DNA from: Akkermansia muciniphila
GTDB taxonomy: Bacteria; Verrucomicrobiota; Verrucomicrobiia; Limisphaerales; F1-80-MAGS106
NCBI GenBank assembly: GCA_945865375.1
Contig: CAMBEJ010000043.1
Span: 1 to 35,924 of the forward strand
Length of the DNA: 35,924 nucleotides
Direction of reading: 5' to 3'
Of the stretch, positions 1 to 8,798 are shown one piece after another. Numbering within the stretch: the stretch's first letter is position 1; each line of letters opens with the position of its first letter. The position numbers were made by a program, and so were the translations under genes. Below the pieces are notes generated by a model. That model saw only the letters and a list, made by a program, of their open reading frames with translations. It was not told the origin of the DNA and did no database searches.

Positions 1-184
1 TCGTGCAACCGGTAATCGGAGTTTGCCTTTATCAAGGCGACTAGCATCGAAACGACGCTCCAGAGGCGGTCTTTTCCTGACAGAACTTCCTCCCCAGAAC
101 ATCGGCCTTTGGCCACGAGCACATCCAGGGCGGCGGCACTTTCCAATAAACCTCCAGCTTTTCGTGGTCGAATCGGCGGTTCAT
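1..184 (-). pseudogene. Four-helix-bundle protein (23S rRNA IVS-type) remnant, internally deleted and cut by the window edge
   Basis: The minus strand starts at ATG 184 with MNRRFDHEKLEVY, which matches the conserved beginning of the small four-helix-bundle proteins often carried by 23S rRNA intervening sequences and widespread in Verrucomicrobiota and Planctomycetota. After about 15 residues this frame stops resembling the family. A second frame then reads ALDVLVAKGRC, followed by VLSGKDRLWSVVSMLV and ALIKANSDYRLH, which is the expected C-terminal part of the same family, and it runs to position 1. The middle (roughly half of the usual 120 residues, including the DQL..A..S...NIAEG helix) is missing and a frameshift joins the two parts. 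I read it as a dead gene. Family assignment rests on remembered family sequences, not a search. Confidence 0.55.
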
Positions 185-186
185 GG

Positions 187-207
187 GATTACGATTACGA
201 TTACGAG
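187..207. repeat. Hexanucleotide tract (ATTACG)n, member of the dispersed repeat family
   Basis: Three and a half copies of ATTACG lie immediately upstream of the ATG of the four-helix-bundle remnant. On the minus strand it reads CTCGTAATCG and so on. The same hexamer tracts recur at 9924-9946, 20384-20390 (TAATCT variant) and 20420-20451. The following 100 bases up to about 325 show only weak similarity to the element head (a GGTCCGGTTAAACC stretch), so this copy is either degraded or only the tail is present. Confidence 0.75.
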
Positions 208-330
208 TAGGAAACGCGAGCACGAAAAATCTGAGATGCGAACAGGCAAGCCTGGATCTCTCTTTGGGGCTCGCTTTGCGATGAATCTCATGGTTGGTTG
301 GTCCGGTTAAACCAAACCACTCGACGACAA

Positions 331-1530
331 ATGAACCGATCCAACACTTTATTCAAATCCGTTTTGTTATTCGCGACCGCGTGGTTGTTTGTTCCGTGTG
401 ACGCCGCCACCCCGGTCGCCACGTCGTATTCGTCCGAGCTCGTGTTTCCCCTGCATCCTCAACACAATCACGCGCCAGGAATTGTAGAATGTCCCAATGG
501 CGATTTGCTGGTCTCCTGGTATCGTGGGTCCGGCGAACGGAAGTCGGATGATGTAGCGGTCCTGGGCGCTCGACGCCGCAAAGGGCGCCGTGACTGGAGC
601 GCCCCTTTTCAAATGGCTGATTTCCCCGGGTTCCCCGATTGCAACACGGCCTTGTTCATCGACTCGAAAAAGCGTCTTTGGCTTTTCTGGCCCATCATTC
701 TCGCGAACACATGGGAATCGTGCATCACATTGTATCGAGTCAGCACCCGTTACGAACGGGAAGGCACCCCCGCCTGGGATTGGCAGGGGATCATCCCCTT
801 AAAACCCGACAACTTTGAGCCGCTCATGCTGCAAGGGTGGGACGAGCGCTTGAAGCTGGCGCCGATCCCTGAGGCGCGACTGAAAGAAATCGAACCCATG
901 AAAGGGCGAATCCAGGACAAGCTTCTCACCCGGCTTGGCTGGCAGCCCCGCTGTAAACCCACCGTTCTTTCCACAGGAAGAATCCTGCTCCCACTCTATT
1001 CGGATACCTACAGCGTTTCCATCATGGCGATCAGCGATGACGATGGTCAAACCTGGTTTGCGAGCAAACCATTGGCGGGGTTTGGCAACATACAACCAGC
1101 AGTTCTTGAGCGCCGCGATAAATCTTTGGTGGCCTATATGAGGGAGAACGGTCCCTTGGATAAAATCCGAGTCTCCGAGTCCCGCGACGCTGGTTTGACC
1201 TGGGGGCCGGTCGGGACCATGGAACTTCCCAATCCAGGATCAGGAATTGACGCCGTCCGGCTGAGCAACGGCCATTGGGCGCTGGTTTACAACGACACCC
1301 TCCAGGGTCGGAACAGCCTCGCGATCTCCATCTCGGACGACGAAGGAAAGACGTGGCGATGGAAGCGCCATTTGGAGCATCACAAGGATGGATCCTACCA
1401 TTATCCTGCGATCATCCAGGGCCGCGGCGGCGTGATCCATACTGTTTACAGCCTTTTCGTGAAGGATGGAAAAAGCATGAAACACGCGGCGTTCAGCGAG
1501 GCCTGGGTGATGCAGGGCGATGGGGAGTAA
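331..1530 (+). CDS. Secreted sialidase-like (BNR repeat) glycoside hydrolase family protein
   Basis: 399 residues from ATG 331. This start places a clean signal peptide (FKSVLLFATAWLFVPCDA) at the N-terminus, whereas the in-frame start at 298 adds eleven polar residues derived from upstream repeat-like DNA. The body is a six-bladed BNR/sialidase-type propeller: the opening blade carries HNHAPGIVECPNGDLLVSWY, and Asp-box motifs follow as SDDDGQTW, SRDAGLTWG and SDDEGKTWR. Such proteins (BNR_2 family) are secreted exo-acting hydrolases or carbohydrate-binding propellers, and many planctomycete and verrucomicrobial members have no proven substrate. The length is normal and the frame is intact. 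It stands alone: neither neighbour is on the same strand nearby. The family call is firm; sialic acid as substrate is not shown. Confidence 0.85.
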   Translation: MNRSNTLFKSVLLFATAWLFVPCDAATPVATSYSSELVFPLHPQHNHAPGIVECPNGDLLVSWYRGSGERKSDDVAVLGARRRKGRRDWSAPFQMADFPGFPDCNTALFIDSKKRLWLFWPIILANTWESCITLYRVSTRYEREGTPAWDWQGIIPLKPDNFEPLMLQGWDERLKLAPIPEARLKEIEPMKGRIQDKLLTRLGWQPRCKPTVLSTGRILLPLYSDTYSVSIMAISDDDGQTWFASKPLAGFGNIQPAVLERRDKSLVAYMRENGPLDKIRVSESRDAGLTWGPVGTMELPNPGSGIDAVRLSNGHWALVYNDTLQGRNSLAISISDDEGKTWRWKRHLEHHKDGSYHYPAIIQGRGGVIHTVYSLFVKDGKSMKHAAFSEAWVMQGDGE

Positions 1531-1964
1531 AGCAAGAGTTCACACCTGTTGTGCCGCGTTCGAACGGCTGGCGTGCATCCCGAAGGTGTCGGTAAAGTGG
1601 CAGATCCGTCCCGGCTCTGCCCGTAACAGGATCACGATGACGATGACGAAGAGAGCCGGAAAAATCTGAGAGGCGCCCAACGGCTTGGGGGGTCGCGCAT
1701 TTTGCCAGCAGTTCTCATTTTGACTTGCAGAGTGGGGCAGATCTCCCTGTCTGCCGCTGGAGTTTGGACATTTTGTCAGCGGCCCGGCCTCTCGCTTCAC
1801 CGCTTTGTCGTAAACTTTGTCGATCGGCAAATCGATTTGGTGTTCCTTTTCCCCATCTGTGGAAATCTGTGAAATCTGTGGTTAAAAACTCCTTGCCCCC
1901 CGGCGCTCCTTCGTCGCGCATCTCAGATCTCAAATTCCAGCACCGACTGATAACTGACTACTGA
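1531..1964. other. Gene-free interval with repeat fragments
   Basis: No credible coding region was seen. It contains a short hexamer tract of the ATGACG type (about 1633-1651), a block GCCAGCAGTTCTCATTTTG at 1704-1722 that recurs at 9789-9806, and an imperfect direct repeat of ATCTGTGGAA/ATCTGTGAA/ATCTGTGGTT at 1854-1883. It is bounded by the sialidase-like gene and, on the minus strand, by the end of the TOPRIM fragment. Confidence 0.6.
1854..1883. repeat. CATCTGTGGAAATCTGTG-type short repeat
   Basis: Three successive copies of ATCTGTGRAA/ATCTGTGGTT. This is the same class of CTGTGGTT-ended repeat as the cassettes at 12898-13028, here present only as the right half without the complementary left arm. 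Confidence 0.5.
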
Positions 1965-2132
1965 TTACTTCGGAACTCCGTCCTCCCTTCCGCTCGCGGA
2001 AATAGCACGATACCATTGACTGACCCCTCTGGCGCCTTCGTCCAGTTTCTGAATGCCACTTGTACCGCAGAGTTGCTTCAAAACGTGCTCGTCGTCAATT
2101 CCCTCTACCAGAAGTATTTTTTTGGCAGCCAT
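1965..2132 (-). pseudogene. Truncated TOPRIM-like (DUF3226-type) gene fragment
   Basis: A 55-codon frame begins at ATG 2132, one base after the TGA of the upstream ATPase gene, so the two were probably one operon. It reads MAAKKILLVEGIDDEHVLKQ and then LCGTSGIQKLDEGA before unrelated sequence and TAA at 1965-1967. LLVEGxDDxHVxxxL is the start of TOPRIM-like DUF3226 proteins, with the conserved glutamate in VEG. DUF3226 proteins usually exceed 180 residues and follow AAA/OLD-like ATPases, so about three quarters is missing. The pairing matches OLD/Gabija-like nuclease logic in which a TOPRIM partner supplies cleavage, but this copy cannot encode a full catalytic fold. It is inferred to be a decay product. 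Confidence 0.65.
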
Positions 2133-2133
2133 A

Positions 2134-3261
2134 TCACCGCACCTCGATTCGGTCGCGGGTGACGACAGTTAATTCATCCTCGCGAAACAGGGTTGGAACA
2201 ATATCCTCGCCTTTGCGTGAAAGACGAACCAGCACGCCTTCTTCGGGACTTTCAGCGGACGCCTTTTGGAATGCATCGATCGAGTCCCAACTGTGCGATG
2301 TAGCAAAGACCTGAATGCCCAATCGCCGCGACAGCTTGAACACGGCCTTCCAGGCATCCAACTGGACCGTGTGATGCATGCCGTTCTCGAACTCATCAAT
2401 AAGCAGGAGACCATCCTTGGCGTTTACCAGGGAAAGGACAATTCCGAAAAGGCGGTTCAGACCGTCGCCGAAGGTCCGCAGTGGCACCGGCCTGGGCAGA
2501 TTGCCCGCACGAAGGATTGCGGTGCGCTGCTGTCTTGGTCCTTCCCCACCCACCATCGAGACGGCGGAAATCTGGGGATCAATGATCCGCAATGCCTCGA
2601 CAACATCCTTCTCACGATCTGAGAGAGCAATTTTGTCCCAAAGAACTCCCAGTGTGGCAGTGCGTTCCCCGCCATAAGGGCTGACAAAAACGCACGGCAG
2701 GCTCGGTTCGTCCGCGACATCCGTCCTCATTCCGCGGCCCCGGTATGCCTAGCGTCGCATGTATTCCAACGGGAGAACGCGCCGCGCCCCACCCGCTTCG
2801 ATCACAAGCGCGGGCATGGCTTCCCCTTCGTCGAATAGCTCCTTTTGCTGAGGGATAAGTCTCCTGGTCCCATCCTGGTCACGTTCCTCCGAAAACCACC
2901 CGGCTTCAATAGACAGCCGCATGGGATTTGAGGGACCGTTCGCTGTGATTACAATGGGCTTGATTTTTGCCGAGAATTTTGGGAAGGAGTGGAACAGGTT
3001 CGACAACAAAAAGAGTCCCTCCCCGTCCAACGGTCGTACCGATTCATCGGGCTCCCCGACATCCTCCTCGCGGAACCGTAGAATGTTGCTGATCTCGGAC
3101 GGCGCTGCGTCGGATGCCAGAATGCGAAGCGCCTCCAACACCGAAGACTTGCCCGTGTTGTTTCGACCCGTAATCAGATTCACCCGGCCAAGGCCATCTA
3201 TGTTGAGTTGCCGGAGTGCCCGAAAGCGCTCGATACTCAAAGTGCTGATCTTCGGTTTCAT
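2134..3261 (-). pseudogene. AAA/OLD-like ATPase interrupted by one in-frame TAG
   Basis: The start is ATG 3261, with GGAG eight bases upstream on the minus strand. Residues 1-170 hold the N-terminal half: FRALRQLNIDGLGRVNLITG and the Walker A GRNNTGKS (residues 32-39). Codon 171 is TAG (2749-2751). The same frame stays open beyond it (AYRGRGMRTD, then DEPSLPCVFVSPYGG), continuing through GDGLNRLFGIVLSLVNA and the Walker B GLLLIDEFENG to TGA at 2134. Together this is a 375-codon SMC/ABC-like ATPase of the AAA_15/AAA_21 group used in OLD-type defence or nuclease modules. No frameshift separates the halves, so a single substitution, a sequencing error or readthrough could explain it. The downstream partner is truncated, which favours a dead locus. 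Alternatively the second half restarts at ATG 2730, giving a split ATPase, which I think is unlikely. Confidence 0.75.
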
Positions 3262-3725
3262 AGGTGATCTCCAATAGCTAAAGTGTCTTTCGGGCCGCAT
3301 TCCTCGTTCCAGGCCGCATAGCAAGCGCCTGGGTTGGCATAGTATATTTTGGCGTTTCGGACCATACGACCCAACTGCAATTCATCCTCTGGCGGCAGAT
3401 CGCGGATGCAGAGCAGCCCCTCAATTCTGTCCCCGGGGAATTCGCCGTAGGGTTGTCCGACCGCCACGCCCAGAAAGGCCGCAATAATGGTTTCGATGTC
3501 GGTAAAGGAGACCACGACGGAGATGCTAGGCGCCGTTGCTGAATGGTCAGCGTGAAGCCGACTGTGCCCGCCCGCCGTCCTTGCGTCACGACCTCCAACC
3601 GTAGCTCGTTATGGCGGTGGAGCAATTCAATCGGCACCTTGCCCGCCGACGTCTCGTAGCTAAGCCAGCGACTCTGAACCAAACCATTGGACAGAAACAA
3701 CACTCACGAGGCCATCCGGCAACAT
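3258..3725 (-). pseudogene. Small unrecognised gene upstream of the ATPase, apparently frameshifted
   Basis: The 3' part, ending at TGA 3258-3260, overlaps the ATPase start by the four bases ATGA, which indicates translational coupling. It reads FTDIETIIAAFLGVAVGQPY and ends in NAKIYYANPG and AAWNEECGPKDTLAIGDHL. An upstream stretch in another frame, YETSAGKVPIELLHRHNELR then LEVVTQGRRAGTVGFTLTI, has protein-like composition, and its continuity is recovered only by changing frame near 3535-3560. A further frame change would be needed to reach ATG 3725. Both alternative readings of the overlap look less protein-like. I do not recognise a family. The conserved ATGA coupling suggests it was the first gene of the ATPase/TOPRIM cassette. 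A shorter real gene from GTG 3515 remains possible. Confidence 0.4.
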
Positions 3726-3905
3726 GCCTGGCATAGCCGCGTTCGGCTTATGTTCTTCGAGCTTGCTCATCTCTCACGCTTTCAACCAATCAACGATTGG
3801 ACTTCCAGTTGTTCCCGCGCCTCGTCCACTGACTCCAATGCTCTGCCGTCTCTGATCCATCCGTCAACCTCTGAAGTAACAAACTTTCAGAGCTGCCCGA
3901 AAAAG

Positions 3906-4697
3906 TCAGGGGTCCCGCACAATAGAAAATCCTTGAAGCTTTCGAAGGCAGTTGGCGAGGCAACCGCCAGTCCCCATTTTCTGCCATTGCCCAATCCAGT
4001 CCAGGGTCATTGTCGATTCCCCTCGCAAACACCGGGCAATCCTCACTTTCTCGGGATCCCCTTTAGACCGTTGTTCCATGAACCGACTTGCGATCAGTTC
4101 TAACAATCGACAATGGGTGGATCCTCATCCTATCGGGAGCGACTTGTGAGGTAGCCCGTCTCCCCTTGTTTTGCCCAGCAGGTGCGACACGTCGCTGGCG
4201 CTCCTATCCCCGGACGCTTCGCTCGTGCGGTGTCCGTCTCGTGCCGCTGGCTCGCGCTCTCATGCCGTTGGCCACGCCGGCCCAGCTTCTCCGAGGGCCG
4301 CTCCAGAAAATCGACAGCCCCCAGCCGCCAACCACGCCGCAACGCCATCGCCATCTCCGGCGCCTCCCCTTCACCGTGCCGTTGTTCCATCCGGCGCTGA
4401 GATTCGCTGCGTCCTTCGGCGGAGTCGTCCCCGATTGAAGCGTCCAGTGTAGGTGCCCAAAAACCATTTCATGCCCGCGACGAGGTTGGCCTGAGGGGTT
4501 TCGGCCACGCTGTGAAAGTGATGGCTCATCAGGCACCAGGCATGGACCTGCCAGCCGGTTTTCTCGCAGGCTTCCTCCAAGGTACGGAGAAACACTTTCC
4601 GATCTTGGTCATCCTTGAAAACCGGCTCCCGCCGGTCGCCACGGCTCATCAGGTGATAAATGGCCCCGGCAACCTCGATGCGCAACGGTCTGGGCAT
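3906..4697 (-). pseudogene. REP-associated tyrosine transposase (RAYT), frameshifted and missing its catalytic middle
   Basis: From ATG 4697 the minus strand reads MPRPLRIEVAGAIYHLMSRG and then the HUH motif SHHFHSVAETP, the standard RAYT/Y1 transposase N-terminus. After TYTGRFN the frame leaves the family. A second frame (from 4390) resumes with RRGWRLGAVDFLE and EKLGRRGQRHE. A third (4106-3906) gives GDPEKVRIARCLRGES followed by TMTLDWIGQ and MGTGGCLANCLRKLQ, the family's C-terminal helix-turn-helix-like region. The expected GHLFSGRYK and YVHLNPVRA segment, which carries the catalytic tyrosine, is absent. At least two frameshifts plus an internal deletion make it inactive. It sits between the ATPase cassette and aroB. 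Confidence 0.8.
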
Positions 4698-5025
4698 AGC
4701 ACCTTTACTTTGGTATCCAAAACTTAATCACGCCGTTGATTGATTGTCCCTTGTTAGAACTGACCACGAATGGCGCTTACGACCCCCACTTTCTGCCTTT
4801 CCATTTTTAATTGCTTTGATGACAACGGGTCGCAGTTTACTTGGGGCTGGGAAGTTAAGGGTTTGAGAACACCCACCGGGTTCACCGAATGTTTACAAAA
4901 TCGAAGATGTGCCCGCTCACCGCCCGCACCGCGTGCAGCGGCGCAATCAGGGCCCCCGTTTGTTCGTGTATGCCAAGCGCACCAAACAACGTTTACACCG
5001 CCGCTGCGGCCTTTATGCTGGCGCC
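4698..5025. other. Gene-free interval before aroB
   Basis: No gene is recognised. TTGTTAGAACTGA at 4751-4763 is an inverted copy of 4094-4106 within the RAYT remnant, and the similarity extends to an ATTGTC block beside it. No convincing promoter or ribosome-binding site is visible just upstream of aroB. Confidence 0.5.
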
Positions 5026-6144
5026 ATGAGAACAGTCACGGTTGTTTTGGGTTCCAGAAGTTATCCCATCCTTATAGGCACGGCCACCCTCCCCAAGCTG
5101 GGTTCGCACTGCGCCTCGATGGGGCTTGGAACACGATGCGCGCTGATTACGGACACCAACGTGGGACCGCTCTTCGCCAGCTACACGCAGGAGGTCCTCC
5201 GCAAATCTGGCTTCGATCCGATTCTCATCACGGTACCTGCGGGCGAGGAGTCCAAGAGCCTGGGCGTCGCGGCCAAGTGCTACGACCTCATGGCCGAGCA
5301 CCGGCTGGAGCGAACGTCTTTCGTGATCGCATTGGGCGGCGGCGTGGTGGGTGATCTGGCCGGGTTCGTCGCCGCGACTTACCTCCGCGGAATTGACTTC
5401 GTGCAGGTGCCCACGACCTTGCTGGCACAGGTTGACAGCTCCGTCGGCGGCAAAGTCGGGGTGAATCTTAAAGCTGGGAAAAATCTGGTGGGCGCTTTTC
5501 ATCAACCCCGGCTCGTGGTGTGCGATCTCAAGACGCTGATCACTCTTCCCGAGCGCGAGTTTCGCGCGGGCCTGGCTGAGATTTTCAAATACGGCATCAT
5601 CTACGACGACGTGTTTTTCGAAAAGCTCGAATCCAACTTATCACATTTGCTCTGGAAAGACCGCAAATTCCTGGCTGAAGTGGTGGCTCGCTGTTGTGAA
5701 ATCAAAGCTGAGGTGGTGGCCCAGGATGAAACTGAAACGGGGCTTCGAACGATTCTCAATTTCGGCCATACGATCGGGCATGCCATTGAGTCGGCGTTCG
5801 GTTACGGAGCGTATCTGCACGGTGAAGCGATCTCCATCGGCCAGGTCGTGGCGGCCATGGTTTCGAGTCGTCTGACGAAGCTTCCTCATGGGGATGTGGA
5901 GAGAATCCGTTGCCTCTTCGAACGCGCCCAACTGCCCACGACAATCACCTTGGGGGCGGCTCAATTGAAACGGTTGGAGGCCGCGATGCGCCTCGATAAG
6001 AAGGTCTCGGACGGCACCGTCAAATTCGTCCTGTCAGAACGAATCGGCACGGCGTCATGGGGACATCCCGTCGAGATGGAATTGATTCGGTCGGTGCTTC
6101 AAGAAATCCGCGCGGAGACGTCTCCGGATGGTTCGAAAGCGTAG
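5026..6144 (+). CDS. aroB: 3-dehydroquinate synthase
   Basis: 372 residues from ATG 5026. The frame is open further upstream to 4909, but that part is arginine-rich and unlike the family, while MRTVTVVLGSRSYPILIG is a typical AroB beginning. The enzyme converts DAHP to 3-dehydroquinate in the cytoplasm, the second step of the shikimate pathway, using NAD and a divalent metal. Visible hallmarks: GGGVVGDLAGFVAATYLRG (NAD-binding region), PTTLLAQVDSSVGGK, GLAEIFKYG with metal ligand E185, FGHTIGHAIE with H248 (and H252), and LHGEA with ligand H265. Length is typical (about 360). It is a monocistronic core gene flanked by accessory DNA on the left and convergent with the propeller gene on the right. 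Function is confident. Confidence 0.97.
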   Translation: MRTVTVVLGSRSYPILIGTATLPKLGSHCASMGLGTRCALITDTNVGPLFASYTQEVLRKSGFDPILITVPAGEESKSLGVAAKCYDLMAEHRLERTSFVIALGGGVVGDLAGFVAATYLRGIDFVQVPTTLLAQVDSSVGGKVGVNLKAGKNLVGAFHQPRLVVCDLKTLITLPEREFRAGLAEIFKYGIIYDDVFFEKLESNLSHLLWKDRKFLAEVVARCCEIKAEVVAQDETETGLRTILNFGHTIGHAIESAFGYGAYLHGEAISIGQVVAAMVSSRLTKLPHGDVERIRCLFERAQLPTTITLGAAQLKRLEAAMRLDKKVSDGTVKFVLSERIGTASWGHPVEMELIRSVLQEIRAETSPDGSKA

Positions 6145-6228
6145 CGCATGTTGCATTCGCCGGGGCGGGAGGTTCTTCAGCACCCGGAAGCCGCTTGGAT
6201 GAGGGGGCTCGGCAACGCCGCGTTGATA

Positions 6229-7719
6229 CTATTTCTGCGGAGCTTCCGCCTCGATCCTGACGAACTCCTCATCCTTGAGCACCAACCCGGAAACGGTCCC
6301 GGTGCTGTCCCACTTTGGTGGCTGAGTTCCGACGTAACTCCGGTATTCTGGCGATTCGCTTCCATCCACGACCAGCACGGAGCGGATGCCGCGCTTTGCC
6401 CAGTAAGCTAGATGCTTGCTATCAGCGCTGAACGCCATGGATCTCAGTCCAATGCCGTCGTAGGCCCTCCCCGGCACACCATCGGTCACGGCGACCCAAG
6501 AGACGCCGCGCTGCGCCGAATAAACAAGGCGTGATCCGTCAGGGCTAAAAATCGGACCGTCTGCTGAGATCCCTAGGAAAGGGGGCCCTTCCTTGTCGTC
6601 GAGCACCACCACCGTGTCAAGATCCCGCTCGGCTTTGTGGGCCACACGATTGTTCGCCGGTCCGAACACCGGCGGACCGACCGCCCGCATTCCCGCCCCT
6701 GCCACCCCATCAAGCACAAGGTTGACCAGATCGCCCTTCTTTTCAACGTAACCAAATCGGGCGCCTCCCTTGGAAAATGCGAGGCTTCCCGTGATGATCG
6801 CCTCGCAAAGAGGGCCTTCTTTTCCGCTCAAAACCACACGCTGCTCCTTCCCGGAAACCGCGCGATAAGCCACCCGTCCACCGTCGGCGACGATCAGATC
6901 ACTGATGGCGTCGTACTCCTTTCCCTCCACGCCCTCCACGATCACGAAATATTTCCCCCGGCGAACCGCGAGATAGGCCAGGGTTTTACCATCGGCGCTG
7001 AAGTAACGGGTTCCTCGACCAACCGCTTCGAACGAAGGTCCCGGTTTGTCATCGACCATGAGTTGCCATTTCCCGTCGCGCCTCGCCGCATACGCCACGT
7101 GGTCGCCGCCTTCGCTGAATTGGGGATCTCCTTCCCCTATCTGATCGAAGGCCGGCCCTTCCACATCATTGATCACAACGAAAAATCGACCCCCTCTTTG
7201 GGCGACAAAAAGAACCCTCTTTCCGTCCGGGCTGAACTCGGCCCGGTCGATGGACTCAAACGGTTTCCCTTCGATGCCATCGACAGAGACAAAACTGTTG
7301 ATCCCACGGATGCCGATGAACAAAAGCCGTTTGCCATCGGGGCTCAAAGCGGGGGTGCCGAACCCGACGCCATCGAGTGTTGCCGCGCGTTTTCCATCGA
7401 CGAAAACGTGCTGTTTGCCCCGCTGAATCACCACATAAGCCACACGCCGAAAATCCGAACTCACGACCACGCTGGCTGGCACGGCCCCCGGTTCGGCCTT
7501 CGCTAAGACCACTTCCTTCAGCTTCAACGGCATCACAGTTGCCGCGTGGCACCAGTCTGTTGAGTGGGCCAGGAGAACGACGAGGGCCAGGAAAGCGACG
7601 TGAACGCGATTCTGAGTTCTCCTCAATAATTCAATTCCAGTGGAGCCTGCGGCTGCGGAAATGCCGTCATGGGGGTGCCCGATTCGGCCGTCGGTAGGTT
7701 CGGGCCCCATGGCATTCAT
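6229..7719 (-). CDS. Exported PD40/WD40-like beta-propeller protein
   Basis: Up to 496 residues. The body is a series of about ten near-identical blades, each with a SPDGKRV(L/A)(F/Y) turn and a following V..VEGPxFD or DGxxGxxYD strand, for example FSPDGKRVLFVAQRGG with INDVEGPAFDQIGEG. These PD40-type propellers are frequent in Verrucomicrobiota and act as binding scaffolds; no catalytic residues are evident. ATG 7719 overlaps the dctP stop (ATGA), suggesting coupling. However, the likely signal peptide (VAFLALVVLLAHSTDWCHA) lies about 40 residues inside, so the true start may be a TTG just before LLRRTQNR. It is third in the minus-strand order tatT-dctP-propeller. A role as an accessory binding partner of the TRAP receptor is inference from position only. 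Confidence 0.75.
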   Translation of the reverse strand: MNAMGPEPTDGRIGHPHDGISAAAGSTGIELLRRTQNRVHVAFLALVVLLAHSTDWCHAATVMPLKLKEVVLAKAEPGAVPASVVVSSDFRRVAYVVIQRGKQHVFVDGKRAATLDGVGFGTPALSPDGKRLLFIGIRGINSFVSVDGIEGKPFESIDRAEFSPDGKRVLFVAQRGGRFFVVINDVEGPAFDQIGEGDPQFSEGGDHVAYAARRDGKWQLMVDDKPGPSFEAVGRGTRYFSADGKTLAYLAVRRGKYFVIVEGVEGKEYDAISDLIVADGGRVAYRAVSGKEQRVVLSGKEGPLCEAIITGSLAFSKGGARFGYVEKKGDLVNLVLDGVAGAGMRAVGPPVFGPANNRVAHKAERDLDTVVVLDDKEGPPFLGISADGPIFSPDGSRLVYSAQRGVSWVAVTDGVPGRAYDGIGLRSMAFSADSKHLAYWAKRGIRSVLVVDGSESPEYRSYVGTQPPKWDSTGTVSGLVLKDEEFVRIEAEAPQK

Positions 7720-8780
7720 TTGGTGGCGCCACGTGTCGCAGCGCGAAAGTCTTTCAAAAGGGTCACCACTTCATCAAAGATAGCTGCGGGCACAACGGAA
7801 CCGCGGATCTTCGGGTGTGTTCTGGCGATCACTTTCACCCAATCCGCCTCAATTTCGGGAGTCACAGCCTGCACTTTTAATTTCTGCTTGTCTTGCATCA
7901 CCAGGATGGCTGCGTTGTCTTCGCTCCGGCTGTTGGTCCTGATCTCGCTCCCGGTTTTCTCGCCGTCGGCGATCAAAGCCGCCCGTGTGTCAGCCGACAG
8001 TTTATTCCAGGCTGTGGACGTCAGCACCATTGCCCCGACCACAGGAACCCACTTCAGATCGAGCATGTAACCGGTCTGGGTTCCCACTTGCATCGCGTTT
8101 CCTATGAACGCCGGGATGGGGATGGCGTTGATCATGTCAGTGGACAGGCTCGAGAAAATTTTGTCAGGTTCGAGCACCACAGGTTGGTAGTATTCTTTGA
8201 GAATCTCGACGGCCTCGGGATCGCCTGATGAGGTGAACACCTTCAACGGTTTCAAATCGGAAGGGGTTCGGATCGGCACTTTCGAGAACCAACGAACCCA
8301 GCCCGCGTCGCCCCAGAACAAGACCACGAACCCTTTTTCGAGAAAGATTCTTTCAAGTTTTGGCCGGAGTTTCTCACGCACATGATCGACCTCCTCCCAG
8401 GATCGAAACATCATGGGCATCATCTGGAGTGCGGTGACAGACTTGTCAATTTGTCCCATGCCGGCGGCGGTGAGCATCGCCCCTTGCAGTTGGTTGACGC
8501 GCATGCGCCTCACGATGGCCGGTTCACCCCCCTGGCTCTGGGCGTAGATATCGAGGGCGACCCCGCCGCCCGGCGCGGACTTCCAGCGCTGTCCCATCGC
8601 TTGCAGGCTCGCATGAAAGGACGAGCCCTTCGGAGCCACCGTGGCGATCCGGATGACAGGCAGCGCGTCGGCTGCACAGACTTCTCCATGCATGAGGCGC
8701 GCCGCGCCGCCGATGAGCGACACAGCACCCGCAAGTGCGAAGGCTTGTCTTGTCAATTTCTTCAAAAGCATACGTGGCAT
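7716..8780 (-). CDS. dctP: TRAP transporter periplasmic substrate-binding protein (DctP family)
   Basis: 354 residues from ATG 8780. A signal peptide (FALAGAVSLIGGAA, ending near HGEVCAADA) is followed by the DctP fold: IRIATVAPKGSSFHASLQAM, the MRVNQLQGAM and TSSGDPEAVEIL regions, and AWNKLSADTRAALIADGEK near the C-terminus. DctP proteins capture carboxylate-type solutes in the periplasm and hand them to a DctQ/DctM membrane pair. No membrane component is visible here, so it must be encoded elsewhere. The ligand cannot be read from sequence. The gene follows tatT by 18 bases and overlaps the propeller gene by four. The TatT pairing is the arrangement known as TatP-TatT in Treponema. Confidence 0.9.
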   Translation of the reverse strand: MPRMLLKKLTRQAFALAGAVSLIGGAARLMHGEVCAADALPVIRIATVAPKGSSFHASLQAMGQRWKSAPGGGVALDIYAQSQGGEPAIVRRMRVNQLQGAMLTAAGMGQIDKSVTALQMMPMMFRSWEEVDHVREKLRPKLERIFLEKGFVVLFWGDAGWVRWFSKVPIRTPSDLKPLKVFTSSGDPEAVEILKEYYQPVVLEPDKIFSSLSTDMINAIPIPAFIGNAMQVGTQTGYMLDLKWVPVVGAMVLTSTAWNKLSADTRAALIADGEKTGSEIRTNSRSEDNAAILVMQDKQKLKVQAVTPEIEADWVKVIARTHPKIRGSVVPAAIFDEVVTLLKDFRAATRGATK

Positions 8781-8798
8781 CGGTATTTCAGACTATTA

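Noticed and set aside
4909-5025. 39-residue N-terminal extension of AroB
   Set aside because: Arginine-rich, unlike the family, and a typical AroB start exists at 5026.
6637-7506. Plus-strand frame opposite the propeller gene
   Set aside because: Antisense of repetitive propeller blades; no start context or family features.
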